Shown: positions 43,245-53,220, counted from the first letter of the stretch. The stretch: DNA of 64,000 nt from JBNKVT01 sp050299335 (GCA_050299335.1 JBNKVT010000030.1:1-64000); one strand, 5' to 3'. Translations and numbers: made by a program. The notes: a model not told the origin generated them from the sequence alone.

Positions 43245-46200
43245 TCAGGCAGTTTTCTGTGTAGTTTCTTCCGAGAGAGGCTGCTCCAGCCGTTCCAGCA
43301 TTTCCTTGGGGCAGATCTGCAGGAACCTGCCCGATTCCTCCTCCCAATTGCGCAGAATTTCGCCGGCTTTGACACTGCGGGCCTCCTCTGCGTGGCGCGC
43401 GACCAGTGTTTTCAGCTTGCCCTCCCAGTATGAAGAGGCCAGCGGCTGGGCGATGATCGTCTCGCGGTTCAGCCGCTCGGCGACCTCACCTATTGGATCG
43501 TAGAGATAGGCCATCCCGCCTGTCATCCCGGCGCCGAAATTGTCGCCGATGGGCCCGAGGATCACCGCCACGCCGCCGGTCATGTATTCGCAGCCGTTCG
43601 AGCCGCAGCCCTCGACCACCACCTGGGCACCGGAATTTCGGACGCAGAACCGTTCCCCAGCGCGGCCATTGGCGAAGAGATAACCGTCGGTGGCGCCATA
43701 GAGCACCGTGTTGCCGATGATGGTGTTCTCCTCGGCCTTCAGCGGCGATCCGAGCGGCGGGCGCACCACGATGGTCGCCCCCGACAGGCCCTTGCCGACA
43801 TAGTCATTGGCATCGCCCGAGACCTCGATCTTCAGCCCCGGTGCCCCGAATGCCCCCAGCGACTGCCCGGCAGAGCCCTGCAGCTTGATGGTCAGGTGGT
43901 TCGGCTGCAACTCGTTGCGCATCCCGAAGCGCTGCACCAGATGGCTGGAAACCCGCGTCCCCACCGTCCTGTGCGTGTTCTGCACCGCGTAGCTGAGCTG
44001 CATCTTCTCGCCATCCTTGAAGAACGGCTGCGCATCCTCGACGATCTGGGCGTCCAGCGTGTCGGGCACCGCCTGGCGCGGCTTGGTGCGGTCGTAGACG
44101 ATATCCTCGTCGGCATCGACCGAGATCAGAAGCGGGTTCATGTCGAGATCGTCGAGATGCGCCGCCCCCCGGCTGACCTGGGTCAGGAGGTCGGCGCGCC
44201 CGATCACCTCGTCCAGCGACCGCGCGCCGATGGAGGCGAGCACCTCGCGCACCTCCTGGGCGTAGAAAGTGATCAGGTTGACCACCTTGTCAGCATTGCC
44301 GGTGAACTTCGCTCTCAGCCGCTCGTCCTGGGTGCAAACGCCCACCGGGCAGGTGTTGGACTGGCACTGGCGGACCATGATGCAGCCCATCGAGATCAGG
44401 GCGGCGGTGCCGATGCCGTATTCCTCGGCGCCCATCATTGCCGCGATGACAATGTCGCGCCCCGTCCGAAGCCCGCCATCGGTCCTGAGTGTCACCCGGT
44501 CGCGAAGCTTGTTCAGCGCCAGCACCTGATGCGCCTCAGTGAGGCCCATCTCCCACGGAAGCCCCGCATATTTGATCGAGGTCGCCGGAGAGGCCCCGGT
44601 GCCGCCGTTATGCCCCGAGATCAGGATCACATCGGCCTTGGCCTTGGCCACACCCGCCGCGATGGTGCCGACCCCCGACTGTGCCACCAGCTTCACGCAG
44701 ACCTTGGCGCGCGGGTTGATCTGCTTGAGGTCATAGATCAGCTGGGCGAGGTCCTCGATGGAGTAGATGTCGTGATGCGGCGGCGGGCTGATGAGGGTCA
44801 CGCCAGGGGTGGAATGGCGCAGCCGGGCGATGAACTCGGTGACCTTGAAGCCAGGCAACTGCCCGCCCTCGCCGGGCTTTGCCCCTTGCGCCACCTTGAT
44901 CTCCAGCTCTTCGCACTGGTTGAGATATTCCGCCGTCACCCCGAAGCGGCCCGAGGCCACCTGCTTGATCTTCGCCGACGGATTGTCGCCATTGGGATCG
45001 GGGGTGAAATGTGCCGGGTCCTCGCCGCCTTCGCCCGAGTCCGACTTCGCGCCGATGCGGTTCATGGCGATGTTGAGGGTCTTGTGCGCTTCCGGGCTCA
45101 GCGCCCCGAGGCTCATTCCCGGGGTGACGAAGCGTTTGCGGATCGCGGTGATGCTTTCGACTTCCTCCAACGGGATCGGTTTGTTTTCGTGCTTGAAGTC
45201 CAGCAGGTCGCGCAGATGGATCGGCGGTGCCGCGCGCATCATGTCCGAATACTGCTTCCACAGCTTGTAGGACGCCCGGTCGCAGGCCGATTGCAGCACA
45301 TGCATCGCCTGAGCGCCCCAGGCATGGGTCTCGCCGGAGCGGCGCGCCTTGTAGAAGCCGCCGATGGGCAGGACGTCCTGACCGGATTTCCAGCCGCGGG
45401 CGTGGACCTTTTCGACCTGCTTCTGGATGCCGACAGTGCCGATGCCCGAGATACGGCTGGGCATGCCGGGGAAATATTCCGCCACCATGGCGCGGGAGAG
45501 GCCGACGGCCTCGAAATTCAGCCCGCCACGATAGGACGAGATCACGCTGATCCCCATTTTCGACATGATCTTCAAAAGGCCCTGGTTGACCGCCTCGCGG
45601 TAGTTGGTCACCGCCTGTTCTAGGCTCATGTCCAGAAGGCCGCGCTTGATGCGGTCGGCGAGTGAATCCTCGGCCAGATAAGCGTTCACCGTCGTCGCCC
45701 CGCAGCCCACCAGCACGGCGAAATAATGCGGGTCCATGCATTCGGCGGAACGGACGTTGAGCGAGCAGAAGGTCCGAAGCCCCTTGCGCGTCAGCCCCGA
45801 ATGCACCGCCGAGGTTGCCAGGATCATCGGCATCGGCACCCGGTCGGGCCCCTGACCCTGATCCGACATGACGATATGATTGGCCCCGGCGCGAACCGCC
45901 TGTTCGGCCTCGGCGCGGATGCGCTCCAGCGCCTGCATCAGCGCCCCGCCTTTTGCATCGGCGGGGAAGGTGCAGTCGATATGAGTGGCGTTGTCGCCGA
46001 AGACCGCCACCATGGTCTCGAACTTGCCGTTCGAGACGAAGGGGCTTTCGAGGGTCAGGATTTCAGTCTGGGAATTGTCCTCGTCCAGCACGTTCTTGAG
46101 GTTCCCGAAGCGGGTCCGAAGGCTCATCACCCGGTATTCGCGCAGACTGTCAATCGGCGGGTTGGTGACCTGCGAAAAATTCTGGCGGAAATAGTGGCTG

Positions 46201-47777
46201 AGCGGGCGGTACATCTCGGACAGCACCGCTGCGGGCGTGTCGTCCCCCATCGAGGCAATCGCCTCCTTGCCGTCCTCGGCCATGGGGGCGAGGATGCTTT
46301 CGAGGTCCTCCAGCGAATAGCCCGCCGAGACCTGCCGCTTCCGCAGTTCCGCCCCCTCATAGAGCGGCTTTTCGACAATCGCCTCTTCCCCTGCATCGAG
46401 ATCGGTGATCGAACCGACCCAGTCCCCGAAGGGCCGCGAGGCGGCCAGTTTGTCCTTCAGCTCGGTATCCCGATAAAGCGTGCCCTCGGCCATATCGACA
46501 GCCAGCATCTGCCCCGGCCCCAGCGCGCCTTTCTCGACAACGCTCATCTCGTCGACCGGCACCATCCCGGCCTCCGACCCCGCGATCACCAGCCCGTCGC
46601 CGGTCACCACATAGCGCATGGGCCGCAGCCCGTTGCGGTCGAGCCCGGCGCAGACCCAGCGCCCGTCGGTCATGGCAAGGGCAGCGGGCCCGTCCCAGGG
46701 TTCCATCACCGCGTTGCAGTAATTATACATGTCCTCCCAGGCCTGCGGCATCTTGGTCGCGGTGTTCGACCAGCTTTCAGGCACCAGCATCGTCTTGGCC
46801 ATCGGCGCCGAGCGGCCTGCCCGGACCATCACCTCGAAGACGGAATCGAGCGCCGCCGAGTCCGACGACCCGGACGCCACGATCGGCTTGATATCCTCGG
46901 AGTGCTCGCCCAGAAACTCCGACGCCATGCGGATTTCGTGGCTCTTCATCCAGTTCAGGTTGCCCTTCAGAGTGTTGATCTCGCCATTGTGGGCCAGCAT
47001 CCGGAACGGCTGCGCCAGCCACCATTGCGGGAAGGTGTTGGTCGAGTAGCGCTGGTGATAGATGGCGAACGCCGAGATGAACCGCTCGTCCATCAGGTCG
47101 GGGTAGAACACCGCCACCTGCTCAGCCAGCATCATCCCCTTGTAGATCACCGATCGGCACGACAGCGAACAGACATACATCCCCGCGATCTGTGCCGCCG
47201 CCGCCGCCTTTTCGATCCGGCGACGGATGACGTAAAGCTCGCGCTCGAAGGTCTCCTCGTCGACCCCCTTGATGTTCGAGATCAGGATCTGCTCGATCTC
47301 GGGCCGGGTCGCATTGGCCTTCTCGCCCAGTACCGAGACGTCGACCGGCACGTGACGCCAGCCATAGATATAGTAGCCCATGCGCAGGATTTCGGTTTCG
47401 ACAATCGTCCGGCACGCCTCCTGCGCCCCGAAATCCGTCCTGGGCAGGAACACCTGGCCAACGGCCAGAAGGTTCCCGTCCGGCTCGTGCCCGGTCCGCC
47501 GGATCTGGTCATGGAAGAATTCGACCGGGATCTGCACATGGATCCCCGCCCCGTCGCCGGTCTTGCCGTCCGCATCCACGGCCCCGCGATGCCACACCGC
47601 CTTCAGCGCCGTGATCCCGTTCTCGACCACCTGCCGCCGGGCCTTGCCGTCCACCGAGACCACCAGCCCCACCCCACAGGCCGATTTCTCGTCCTCAAGG
47701 GCATAAAGCCCGGTCTCCGCCAGCTTCTTCCGCGCGGCTTCGTGTTCAGAGGCCCAGGTGTTGTCGTAGGCAGTCAT
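43245..47777 (-). CDS. gltB: Glutamate synthase (NADPH) large subunit
   Basis: The 1510-residue protein begins with a propeptide and the N-terminal nucleophile Cys in DEKSACGVGLVVSVDG (near 33), then the class II amidotransferase domain (FAIYHQRYSTNTFPQW), the FMN synthase barrel (GEGGEDPAHFTPDPNG; LISPPPHHDIYSIEDLAQL), the cluster segment CIMVRQCQSNTCPVGVCTQ and a C-terminal beta helix. It makes glutamate from glutamine and 2-oxoglutarate. The ATG at 47777 follows AGGAGA; one five codons earlier is less well placed. It is the last gene of a five-gene run that starts with gltD. Confidence 0.95.
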   Translation of the reverse strand: MTAYDNTWASEHEAARKKLAETGLYALEDEKSACGVGLVVSVDGKARRQVVENGITALKAVWHRGAVDADGKTGDGAGIHVQIPVEFFHDQIRRTGHEPDGNLLAVGQVFLPRTDFGAQEACRTIVETEILRMGYYIYGWRHVPVDVSVLGEKANATRPEIEQILISNIKGVDEETFERELYVIRRRIEKAAAAAQIAGMYVCSLSCRSVIYKGMMLAEQVAVFYPDLMDERFISAFAIYHQRYSTNTFPQWWLAQPFRMLAHNGEINTLKGNLNWMKSHEIRMASEFLGEHSEDIKPIVASGSSDSAALDSVFEVMVRAGRSAPMAKTMLVPESWSNTATKMPQAWEDMYNYCNAVMEPWDGPAALAMTDGRWVCAGLDRNGLRPMRYVVTGDGLVIAGSEAGMVPVDEMSVVEKGALGPGQMLAVDMAEGTLYRDTELKDKLAASRPFGDWVGSITDLDAGEEAIVEKPLYEGAELRKRQVSAGYSLEDLESILAPMAEDGKEAIASMGDDTPAAVLSEMYRPLSHYFRQNFSQVTNPPIDSLREYRVMSLRTRFGNLKNVLDEDNSQTEILTLESPFVSNGKFETMVAVFGDNATHIDCTFPADAKGGALMQALERIRAEAEQAVRAGANHIVMSDQGQGPDRVPMPMILATSAVHSGLTRKGLRTFCSLNVRSAECMDPHYFAVLVGCGATTVNAYLAEDSLADRIKRGLLDMSLEQAVTNYREAVNQGLLKIMSKMGISVISSYRGGLNFEAVGLSRAMVAEYFPGMPSRISGIGTVGIQKQVEKVHARGWKSGQDVLPIGGFYKARRSGETHAWGAQAMHVLQSACDRASYKLWKQYSDMMRAAPPIHLRDLLDFKHENKPIPLEEVESITAIRKRFVTPGMSLGALSPEAHKTLNIAMNRIGAKSDSGEGGEDPAHFTPDPNGDNPSAKIKQVASGRFGVTAEYLNQCEELEIKVAQGAKPGEGGQLPGFKVTEFIARLRHSTPGVTLISPPPHHDIYSIEDLAQLIYDLKQINPRAKVCVKLVAQSGVGTIAAGVAKAKADVILISGHNGGTGASPATSIKYAGLPWEMGLTEAHQVLALNKLRDRVTLRTDGGLRTGRDIVIAAMMGAEEYGIGTAALISMGCIMVRQCQSNTCPVGVCTQDERLRAKFTGNADKVVNLITFYAQEVREVLASIGARSLDEVIGRADLLTQVSRGAAHLDDLDMNPLLISVDADEDIVYDRTKPRQAVPDTLDAQIVEDAQPFFKDGEKMQLSYAVQNTHRTVGTRVSSHLVQRFGMRNELQPNHLTIKLQGSAGQSLGAFGAPGLKIEVSGDANDYVGKGLSGATIVVRPPLGSPLKAEENTIIGNTVLYGATDGYLFANGRAGERFCVRNSGAQVVVEGCGSNGCEYMTGGVAVILGPIGDNFGAGMTGGMAYLYDPIGEVAERLNRETIIAQPLASSYWEGKLKTLVARHAEEARSVKAGEILRNWEEESGRFLQICPKEMLERLEQPLSEETTQKTA

Positions 47778-47828
47778 CTTGTCTCTCCTCATCCCGCCCC
47801 GGGCTTTCGAGCCCGGGAGGTCCTTGTC

Positions 47829-48269
47829 TCAGTCGCCGTCCAGCAGGCTGAATTTTTCAACACATTCCGCCCGCGTCAGCAGTTTCCGCCCCTCGCCGGC
47901 ATAGGCAAAGCTGTCCGGTTTGTGGTCGATATAAATTTCGCTCTTCATCTCGAAGCCGCTCGGATCGTCGAAGAGCCCGATGGGGATCTCGGTATCGCCC
48001 CAATTGGGCGTCTCGCGGTTGGTCACCTTGAACCACAGACCGGTGCCGCATTCCCGGCACCAGGCCCGTTCGGCCCAGGAGCTTGTCTGGCGGGTGGCGA
48101 TATGGTCCTCGCCCTCCCAGATCAGATGCTCCGTCTTCACGGTCACGCCCAACAGCGCCGAGCCGGTCCAGCGGCGGCACATTTCGCAATGGCAGGTGCC
48201 GAAGGTCTCAGGCACCTCCGAGGCGGTGAAGCGGACAGCGCCGCAAAGGCATCCTCCGCTGCGGCTCAT
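47829..48269 (-). CDS. GFA family (glutathione-dependent formaldehyde-activating-like) zinc protein
   Basis: The 146-residue protein has the zinc-binding set of the GFA fold: GGCLCGAVRF at the start, GTCHCEMCRRWTGSA near 33-47 and WCRECGTGLWF near 80. GFA-fold proteins include S-hydroxymethylglutathione synthase and many members of unknown role. Its start overlaps the stop of the upstream secreted protein (ATGA at 48266-48269). gltB follows after 51 bp. Confidence 0.87.
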   Translation of the reverse strand: MSRSGGCLCGAVRFTASEVPETFGTCHCEMCRRWTGSALLGVTVKTEHLIWEGEDHIATRQTSSWAERAWCRECGTGLWFKVTNRETPNWGDTEIPIGLFDDPSGFEMKSEIYIDHKPDSFAYAGEGRKLLTRAECVEKFSLLDGD

Positions 48270-48991
48270 CGCAAGGCCTCCCAGAGGGGGGCCGAGGCCA
48301 TGGTTGCGCCGCAGTCATATTGCGGGTCGGTGGTGAAGAAGCCGTCCTCGCCGGGGAAGGCGAAGGTGACGGGGGTGTAGTCGTAGTCCACACTTTCCGC
48401 GCCCGAACTCCAGGCGCCCTTGCCAGCGAGGAAAATCCGCCAGTCGCGGTGGATATAATCCTGCCCCCGGCCGCGCCAAGCTTCCTCGACGCCGACATAG
48501 GTCTCGAGCATGTCGAAATCGGTTTCTTCCAGGGTGACCCCGTCGATCTCGACCGTGCGGCCCCTGAGCGTATCCTGCCCGGTATAGCGGATCAGCACGC
48601 CGCTTTCGCTTTCCATGGTGAAGTCATAGGCATCAGCCCCGGTCGCCAGCAGGCCCGAAAAGCTCGCCGGGTCGAGGGCCGGGGTCTGCAGGAATTCGAC
48701 CTCTTCCAGGGCGAAGTTCCAGGTTTCCAGCCATTGATATTCGGCATCGACCTTGCCAAAGCTGGTGAGGCCTTCCTCGCCGAATTCCACGTAGTGCTGG
48801 TCGCCGGGGTTGTCGAAATCGCAGCGGTAATAGTTCGCCACCAGGCAGGAGCGCATCTGCACCGTCATGTAGCCGGTGCAGCCCTTGGGGGGCGAGAAGG
48901 TCCCGGCCAGCGCGACAACAGGCAGCAGGGTAGCTGCGATGGCCAGAAGCCCTCGCGCCAGGTATCCGCTATGCTGCCCGCACCGTCTCAT
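48266..48991 (-). CDS. Secreted protein of unknown function in the glt cluster
   Basis: The 241-residue protein has a signal peptide (ARGLLAIAATLLPVVALAG, residues about 11-29) and a mature part with paired Cys (GCTGYMTVQMRSCL; RCDF; YDCG near the C terminus), suggesting periplasmic disulphides. I recognise no domain. It starts immediately after the stop of the upstream GFA gene (TGA then ATG) and overlaps the downstream GFA gene by four bases, so it is co-translated with both. Confidence 0.72.
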   Translation of the reverse strand: MRRCGQHSGYLARGLLAIAATLLPVVALAGTFSPPKGCTGYMTVQMRSCLVANYYRCDFDNPGDQHYVEFGEEGLTSFGKVDAEYQWLETWNFALEEVEFLQTPALDPASFSGLLATGADAYDFTMESESGVLIRYTGQDTLRGRTVEIDGVTLEETDFDMLETYVGVEEAWRGRGQDYIHRDWRIFLAGKGAWSSGAESVDYDYTPVTFAFPGEDGFFTTDPQYDCGATMASAPLWEALR

Positions 48992-49411
48992 TCAGCCTCC
49001 CACCATGGCCATCACTTCGGCCTCGGTCATTTTCTTGGTCTCGCCGGCATAGGCGAAGACGCCCGAGCGGCGGTCGTGGAAGATCTCGTGTTCCAGCGCC
49101 ATGCCGTCCTTGTCGTCGAACAGCCCCGCCGCCACGTAGCGCATGCCGTGATGCGGCCCCGGGGCCGTCACCTCGTAATAGAGCCCTGCTCCGCAAGTGC
49201 CACAGAAGGCCCGTTCGGCCCAGTCGGAGGACTTGTAGCGGGTGACCTTGTCTTCGCCCTCGATCTGCATCGTGCCGGGCTGCACGGTCGCGGTCATGAA
49301 GGCCGAGCCCGACCAGCGCTGGCACATCCCGCAATGGCAGGCACCGAGCTCAGGGTTCGGGTCGGCAGTGAATTTGACGGCGCCGCAAAGGCAGTGTCCG
49401 GTTCTGGTCAT
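48992..49411 (-). CDS. GFA family zinc protein (second copy)
   Basis: The 139-residue protein repeats the GFA pattern: GHCLCGAVKF, GACHCGMCQRWSGSAF and FCGTCGAGLYY. It is a paralogue of the gene at 47829-48269, with about half the residues shared in the motif regions. I start at the ATG at 49411 (MTRTGHC); a TTG five codons earlier is less likely. It lies 85 bp after gltD in the same direction. Confidence 0.87.
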   Translation of the reverse strand: MTRTGHCLCGAVKFTADPNPELGACHCGMCQRWSGSAFMTATVQPGTMQIEGEDKVTRYKSSDWAERAFCGTCGAGLYYEVTAPGPHHGMRYVAAGLFDDKDGMALEHEIFHDRRSGVFAYAGETKKMTEAEVMAMVGG

Positions 49412-49496
49412 GGTCTGGTTCCCCAATTGGTCCGCGCCAATAGCGGCGCGGGGGCCAGACTGACCCCGCCTCCTGCCAGATATTTGCAGGAAATTC

Positions 49497-50936
49497 TCAT
49501 TCCGCGGCCACCTTTGCCGCAGCCCCGTCGAGGAACTTCACGATACTGTCCGCCGCCTCGCGCCCGTCGCGGATCGCCCAGACGACCAGCGAGGCGCCGC
49601 GGACGATGTCTCCGGCGGCGAAGACGCCTTCCATGGCGGTCTGCTTGGTGACGAAATCCGCCTTTACGGTGCCCCAGCGGGTCACCTCCAGCTCCGGCAC
49701 GTCCCAGAGGGCCGGCAGGTCTTCAGGCGAGAAGCCCAGCGCCTTGATGACCAGATCGGCGTCCTCGGTGTAGTCCGCGCCCGGGATTTCCTCGGGGCTC
49801 TGCCGTCCGGTCGCATCCGGAGCACCGAGGCGCATACGTGAGACGCGGACACCGCTGACGGAATCCTCACCGGTGAAGCCCTTCGGCGCGGTCAGCCAGA
49901 CGAAATCGACGCCTTCTTCCTCGGCGTTTTCCACCTCGCGCTGCGAGCCCGGCATGTTGGCCCGGTCGCGGCGGTAGAGGCATTTCACCGAGGTAGCCCC
50001 CTGCCGGATCGCCGTGCGCACGCAGTCCATCGCGGTATCGCCGCCGCCGATGACCACCACGCGCTTGCCTTCGGCGTTCAGCTCGCCGCTGTCGAACTCC
50101 GGCACCGCGTCGCCGAAGCTCTTGCGGTTCGAAGCGGTCAGATAATCAATCGCCCGGACGATGCCGTTCAGCCCCGCCCCCGGCCCGCCGAGATCGCGGG
50201 ACTCGTAGACGCCGGTGGCAATCAGCAGCGCGTCGTGCTTTTCGCGCAGTTCGGCGAAGGAGATGGTTTCGCCTACATTGCAATTATAGACGAACTCGAC
50301 GCCGCCAGCCTCAAGCTGGTCGATCCGCCGCATCACCACGTCCTTTTCCAGCTTGAACCCCGGAATCCCGTAGGTCAGCAGGCCCCCGGCTCGGTCATAG
50401 CGGTCATAGACCACGACCTTGAAGCCCTGCCGCCGAAGCACATCCGCCGCCGCCAGCCCGCCGGGGCCAGCGCCGATGATCCCGATGCTTTCGGGGCGTT
50501 CGGCCATGGGGGTCACGGGCTTGACCCAGCCCTTCTCCCACGCCGTATCGGTGATGTATTTCTCCACCGAGCCGATGGTCACCGTGCCGTGGCCCGACTG
50601 TTCGATCACGCAATTGCCTTCGCAGAGCCGGTCCTGCGGGCAGATGCGACCGCAAATCTCGGGGAAGGTGTTGGTGGCCTGGCTGATCTCGTAGGCTTCT
50701 TCGAGCCGCCCCTCGGCGGTCATTTTCAGCCAGTCGGGGATGTTGTTGTGCAAGGGACAATGGGTCTGGCAATAGGGCACGCCGCATTGCGAGCAGCGGG
50801 AGGCCTGTTCGGCGGCCTTGGCCTCGGCGAATTCGCGGTAGATCTCGCCGAAATCGTCGCGCCGGTCGTCCGAGCTGCGCTTTTCGGGCATCGAACGGGC
50901 GATATCGGTGAATTTCAGCATCGGCTGCTTGGCCAT
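49497..50936 (-). CDS. gltD: Glutamate synthase (NADPH) small subunit
   Basis: The 479-residue protein has two N-terminal 4Fe-4S cluster motifs (CSQCGVPYCQTHC near 47-59 and CGRICPQDRLCEGNC near 94-108), the FAD site IGIIGAGPGGLAAADVL near 147 and the NADPH site VVVIGGGDTAMDCV near 285. It passes electrons from NADPH to GltB. The ATG at 50936 follows GAGGATGCC. It is the first gene of the run gltD-GFA-secreted protein-GFA-gltB. It is similar to PreT at 4451-5785, as expected of this flavoprotein family. Confidence 0.95.
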   Translation of the reverse strand: MAKQPMLKFTDIARSMPEKRSSDDRRDDFGEIYREFAEAKAAEQASRCSQCGVPYCQTHCPLHNNIPDWLKMTAEGRLEEAYEISQATNTFPEICGRICPQDRLCEGNCVIEQSGHGTVTIGSVEKYITDTAWEKGWVKPVTPMAERPESIGIIGAGPGGLAAADVLRRQGFKVVVYDRYDRAGGLLTYGIPGFKLEKDVVMRRIDQLEAGGVEFVYNCNVGETISFAELREKHDALLIATGVYESRDLGGPGAGLNGIVRAIDYLTASNRKSFGDAVPEFDSGELNAEGKRVVVIGGGDTAMDCVRTAIRQGATSVKCLYRRDRANMPGSQREVENAEEEGVDFVWLTAPKGFTGEDSVSGVRVSRMRLGAPDATGRQSPEEIPGADYTEDADLVIKALGFSPEDLPALWDVPELEVTRWGTVKADFVTKQTAMEGVFAAGDIVRGASLVVWAIRDGREAADSIVKFLDGAAAKVAAE

Positions 50937-51050
50937 GGCATCCTCGGAACGTCTTGGAATTGTCGGAAGTCTCTCGCGAGTGCGCATGATTAACCGACAC
51001 GCGGGAGGAAATAAAGTAAAAAGCACTGACCTATTATTCGAAAAATTTAG

Positions 51051-51082
51051 TGTGCAGCGCACAAAATCGGTCAAAATGACCG
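51051..51082. promoter_or_regulatory. Two palindromes between gltD and uppP
   Basis: TGTGC-AGC-GCACA (51051-51063) and CGGTCA-AAA-TGACCG (51068-51082), both perfect, lie four bases apart in the AT-rich divergent region (50937-51186). They are candidate operators for gltD or uppP. I cannot name the binding protein. Confidence 0.45.
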
Positions 51083-51186
51083 GAAATTAGTAAACAGACG
51101 TGACCTATCTGTCGCTCTGGGCTTTTCCGTCCCCGATTCGTACCCTCCGGCGCAAGCGAATCATAGCAAAAAGGCGCAGGCTTTTC

Positions 51187-51990
51187 ATGACATGGATGCA
51201 TCTGTGGATGCTTGCCCTGATCCAGGGCATCACCGAGTTCCTGCCGGTCTCCTCTTCGGCCCACCTGATCCTCTTCCCGCTGCTGACCGGAGCCGAGGAT
51301 CAGGGCGTCGTTCTCGATGTCGCCGTCCATGTCGGAACGCTGGGCGCGGTCATGCTTTATTTCCGAGCCGACGTCGCCCGTGCCATCAGGGGCGGGCTGC
51401 GCCTGCTGACCGGAGACACCCATTCCGCCGATGCCCGCCTCGCGCTGATGCTGATCCTTGCCACCATTCCGGTGGTGCTCGTGGGGCTGATCCTGAAACT
51501 GACAGGTGCCGTCGATGCGCTGCGCTCCATCGCCGTCATCGGCTGGGCGACGATCCTCTTCGGCGGTGTCCTCTACTTGGCCGACCGCAAAGGCGGCACC
51601 ACAAGAACCGCCCCTGACTGGACCATTCGCGACGCGCTCATCATGGGCCTCTGGCAGGCCGCAGCGCTGATCCCCGGCGCATCGCGCTCCGGCACCACCA
51701 TCACCGGGGCGCGCGCCCTAGGCTACAGCCGCGAGGACGCCGCGCGGCTCGCCATGCTGATGTCGATCCCCACCATCATCGCCTCGGGAGTGCTGCTGGC
51801 CGGGGATGTCGTGGCGGAGGCCAATTGGCAACTGGCACGAGACGCGGCCATCGGTGCGGTCATGGCCTTTGTTGCCGCACTGGCCGCGCTCGCCCTGATG
51901 ATGCGCCTGCTGAAAAGCGTCAGCTTCATGCCTTACGTGATTTACCGGATGATCCTCGGGGTCACGCTGTTGTGGATCGCCTATTCCTGA
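51187..51990 (+). CDS. uppP: Undecaprenyl-diphosphate phosphatase
   Basis: The 267-residue membrane protein has about eight hydrophobic helices and both UppP signatures: GITEFLPVSSSAHLIL near 14-29 and PGASRSGTTITGARALG near 161-177. It recycles undecaprenyl pyrophosphate, the peptidoglycan lipid carrier, and confers basal bacitracin tolerance. The ATG at 51187 starts MTWMHLWML, matching the family; the upstream in-frame segment is charged and not membrane-like. Its 3' end overlaps the convergent epimerase gene by 10 bp. Confidence 0.94.
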   Translation: MTWMHLWMLALIQGITEFLPVSSSAHLILFPLLTGAEDQGVVLDVAVHVGTLGAVMLYFRADVARAIRGGLRLLTGDTHSADARLALMLILATIPVVLVGLILKLTGAVDALRSIAVIGWATILFGGVLYLADRKGGTTRTAPDWTIRDALIMGLWQAAALIPGASRSGTTITGARALGYSREDAARLAMLMSIPTIIASGVLLAGDVVAEANWQLARDAAIGAVMAFVAALAALALMMRLLKSVSFMPYVIYRMILGVTLLWIAYS

Positions 51991-52976
51991 GGGCGCAGGT
52001 TCTTCGCCGAGGCGGTAATCTCGGCATACTGCCCCGAGGGCCGATAGGAATAGAGATAACTTTCCAAGACCGCCGCCATCGGCGTCGCCTCGATCCCGAG
52101 ATCATGAAGGCCCCGCGCATCTTCGGAGACCACGTTGTCGGTCTGCATCGCCTCGACCTGATCGCGGGTGAACGGGGCCTTGAACAGACCCGCGGACATT
52201 TTCGACATCACATCGAACGTGCTGCCCTTCATCCGCGCAATCCACCAGGGCAGGTTCACCACCCAGCGCTTGCGACCGATGATGCCGAGCATCCGGTTCA
52301 TCAGCCCCCGGAAACTCTCCTGCTCCGGCCCGCCGAGTTCATAGACCCCCGGCTCGGCCCCCTTCAGGAGCGCCGCCTCGACCGCAGCGGCCACGTCATC
52401 GACCCAGACCGGCTGTAACTTGGTGTCCTCACCGAAGATCGGCAGGATCGGGGTCATCTTGGCCAGGGTCGCGAAGCGGTTGAAGAACGAGTCCTCGGTG
52501 CCGAAGATGATCGAAGGCCGCAGGATCACCGCATCGGGGAAGACCGCGCTCACCAGCGCCTCGCCCTCGGCCTTGCTGCGCTGATACTTGCTGGGACTGT
52601 CGGCATCCGCGCCGATGGCAGAGATATGGACCAGCTTGCGCACGCCTTCCTCGGCCGCACATTCAGCGATCACCCCTGCCCCTTCGCCGTGGACAGCGCC
52701 AAAGCGTTGTGGACCGGCCTCGGCGAGGATACCGGTACAGTTCACTACCGCATCCGCACCGCGCAGGGCCTCGCGCACGGATTGTTCGTAGCGGATATTG
52801 GCCAGCACGGGCCGCACCTGCCCGACGGTGCCGTAGGTCTGCACGAAAAGCGCTTCATTGGGCCTGCGCGTCGCCACCCGCACCCGCCAGCCTGCCTTTG
52901 CCATGCGGCGGGCGACATAGCGGCCGACAAAGCCCGAGCCGCCGAAAATGGTCACGAGGGGGGCTGAGGTCGTCAT
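51981..52976 (-). CDS. NDUFA9-type NAD(P)-binding epimerase (atypical SDR)
   Basis: The 331-residue protein has the Rossmann motif VTIFGGSGFVGRYVARRM near 8-25, NCTGILAEAG in the middle and ISAIGADADSPSKYQRSKAEGEALV, where YxxxK survives. This is the complex-I NDUFA9 subgroup of extended SDRs, common in alphaproteobacteria. It may be an accessory factor of NADH dehydrogenase. The ATG at 52976 follows AGGAACCACGTGC. The gene precedes the tRNA-Leu locus. Confidence 0.87.
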   Translation of the reverse strand: MTTSAPLVTIFGGSGFVGRYVARRMAKAGWRVRVATRRPNEALFVQTYGTVGQVRPVLANIRYEQSVREALRGADAVVNCTGILAEAGPQRFGAVHGEGAGVIAECAAEEGVRKLVHISAIGADADSPSKYQRSKAEGEALVSAVFPDAVILRPSIIFGTEDSFFNRFATLAKMTPILPIFGEDTKLQPVWVDDVAAAVEAALLKGAEPGVYELGGPEQESFRGLMNRMLGIIGRKRWVVNLPWWIARMKGSTFDVMSKMSAGLFKAPFTRDQVEAMQTDNVVSEDARGLHDLGIEATPMAAVLESYLYSYRPSGQYAEITASAKNLRPQE

Positions 52977-53133
52977 GCACGTGGTTCCTTCATCTGATCT
53001 CCTCCCAGCCATACCTGCCTGTGCTTCGGCGAACAAGATTGAGAATTCGTATCCAACCGCCAATACCCGTCAAAAGCCCCGTTGACAGCCCATTGCCTCG
53101 CGTATACATCGCAGGCCTGCCGTAACGGTGCCT

Positions 53134-53220
<87 letters not shown>

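Noticed and set aside
45726..48380. An 884-codon open frame on the strand opposite gltB
   Set aside because: It mirrors gltB and its neighbour, a usual effect of GC-rich codon use on the complementary strand. It is His/Arg/Pro-rich with no domain, and gltB is unmistakable.
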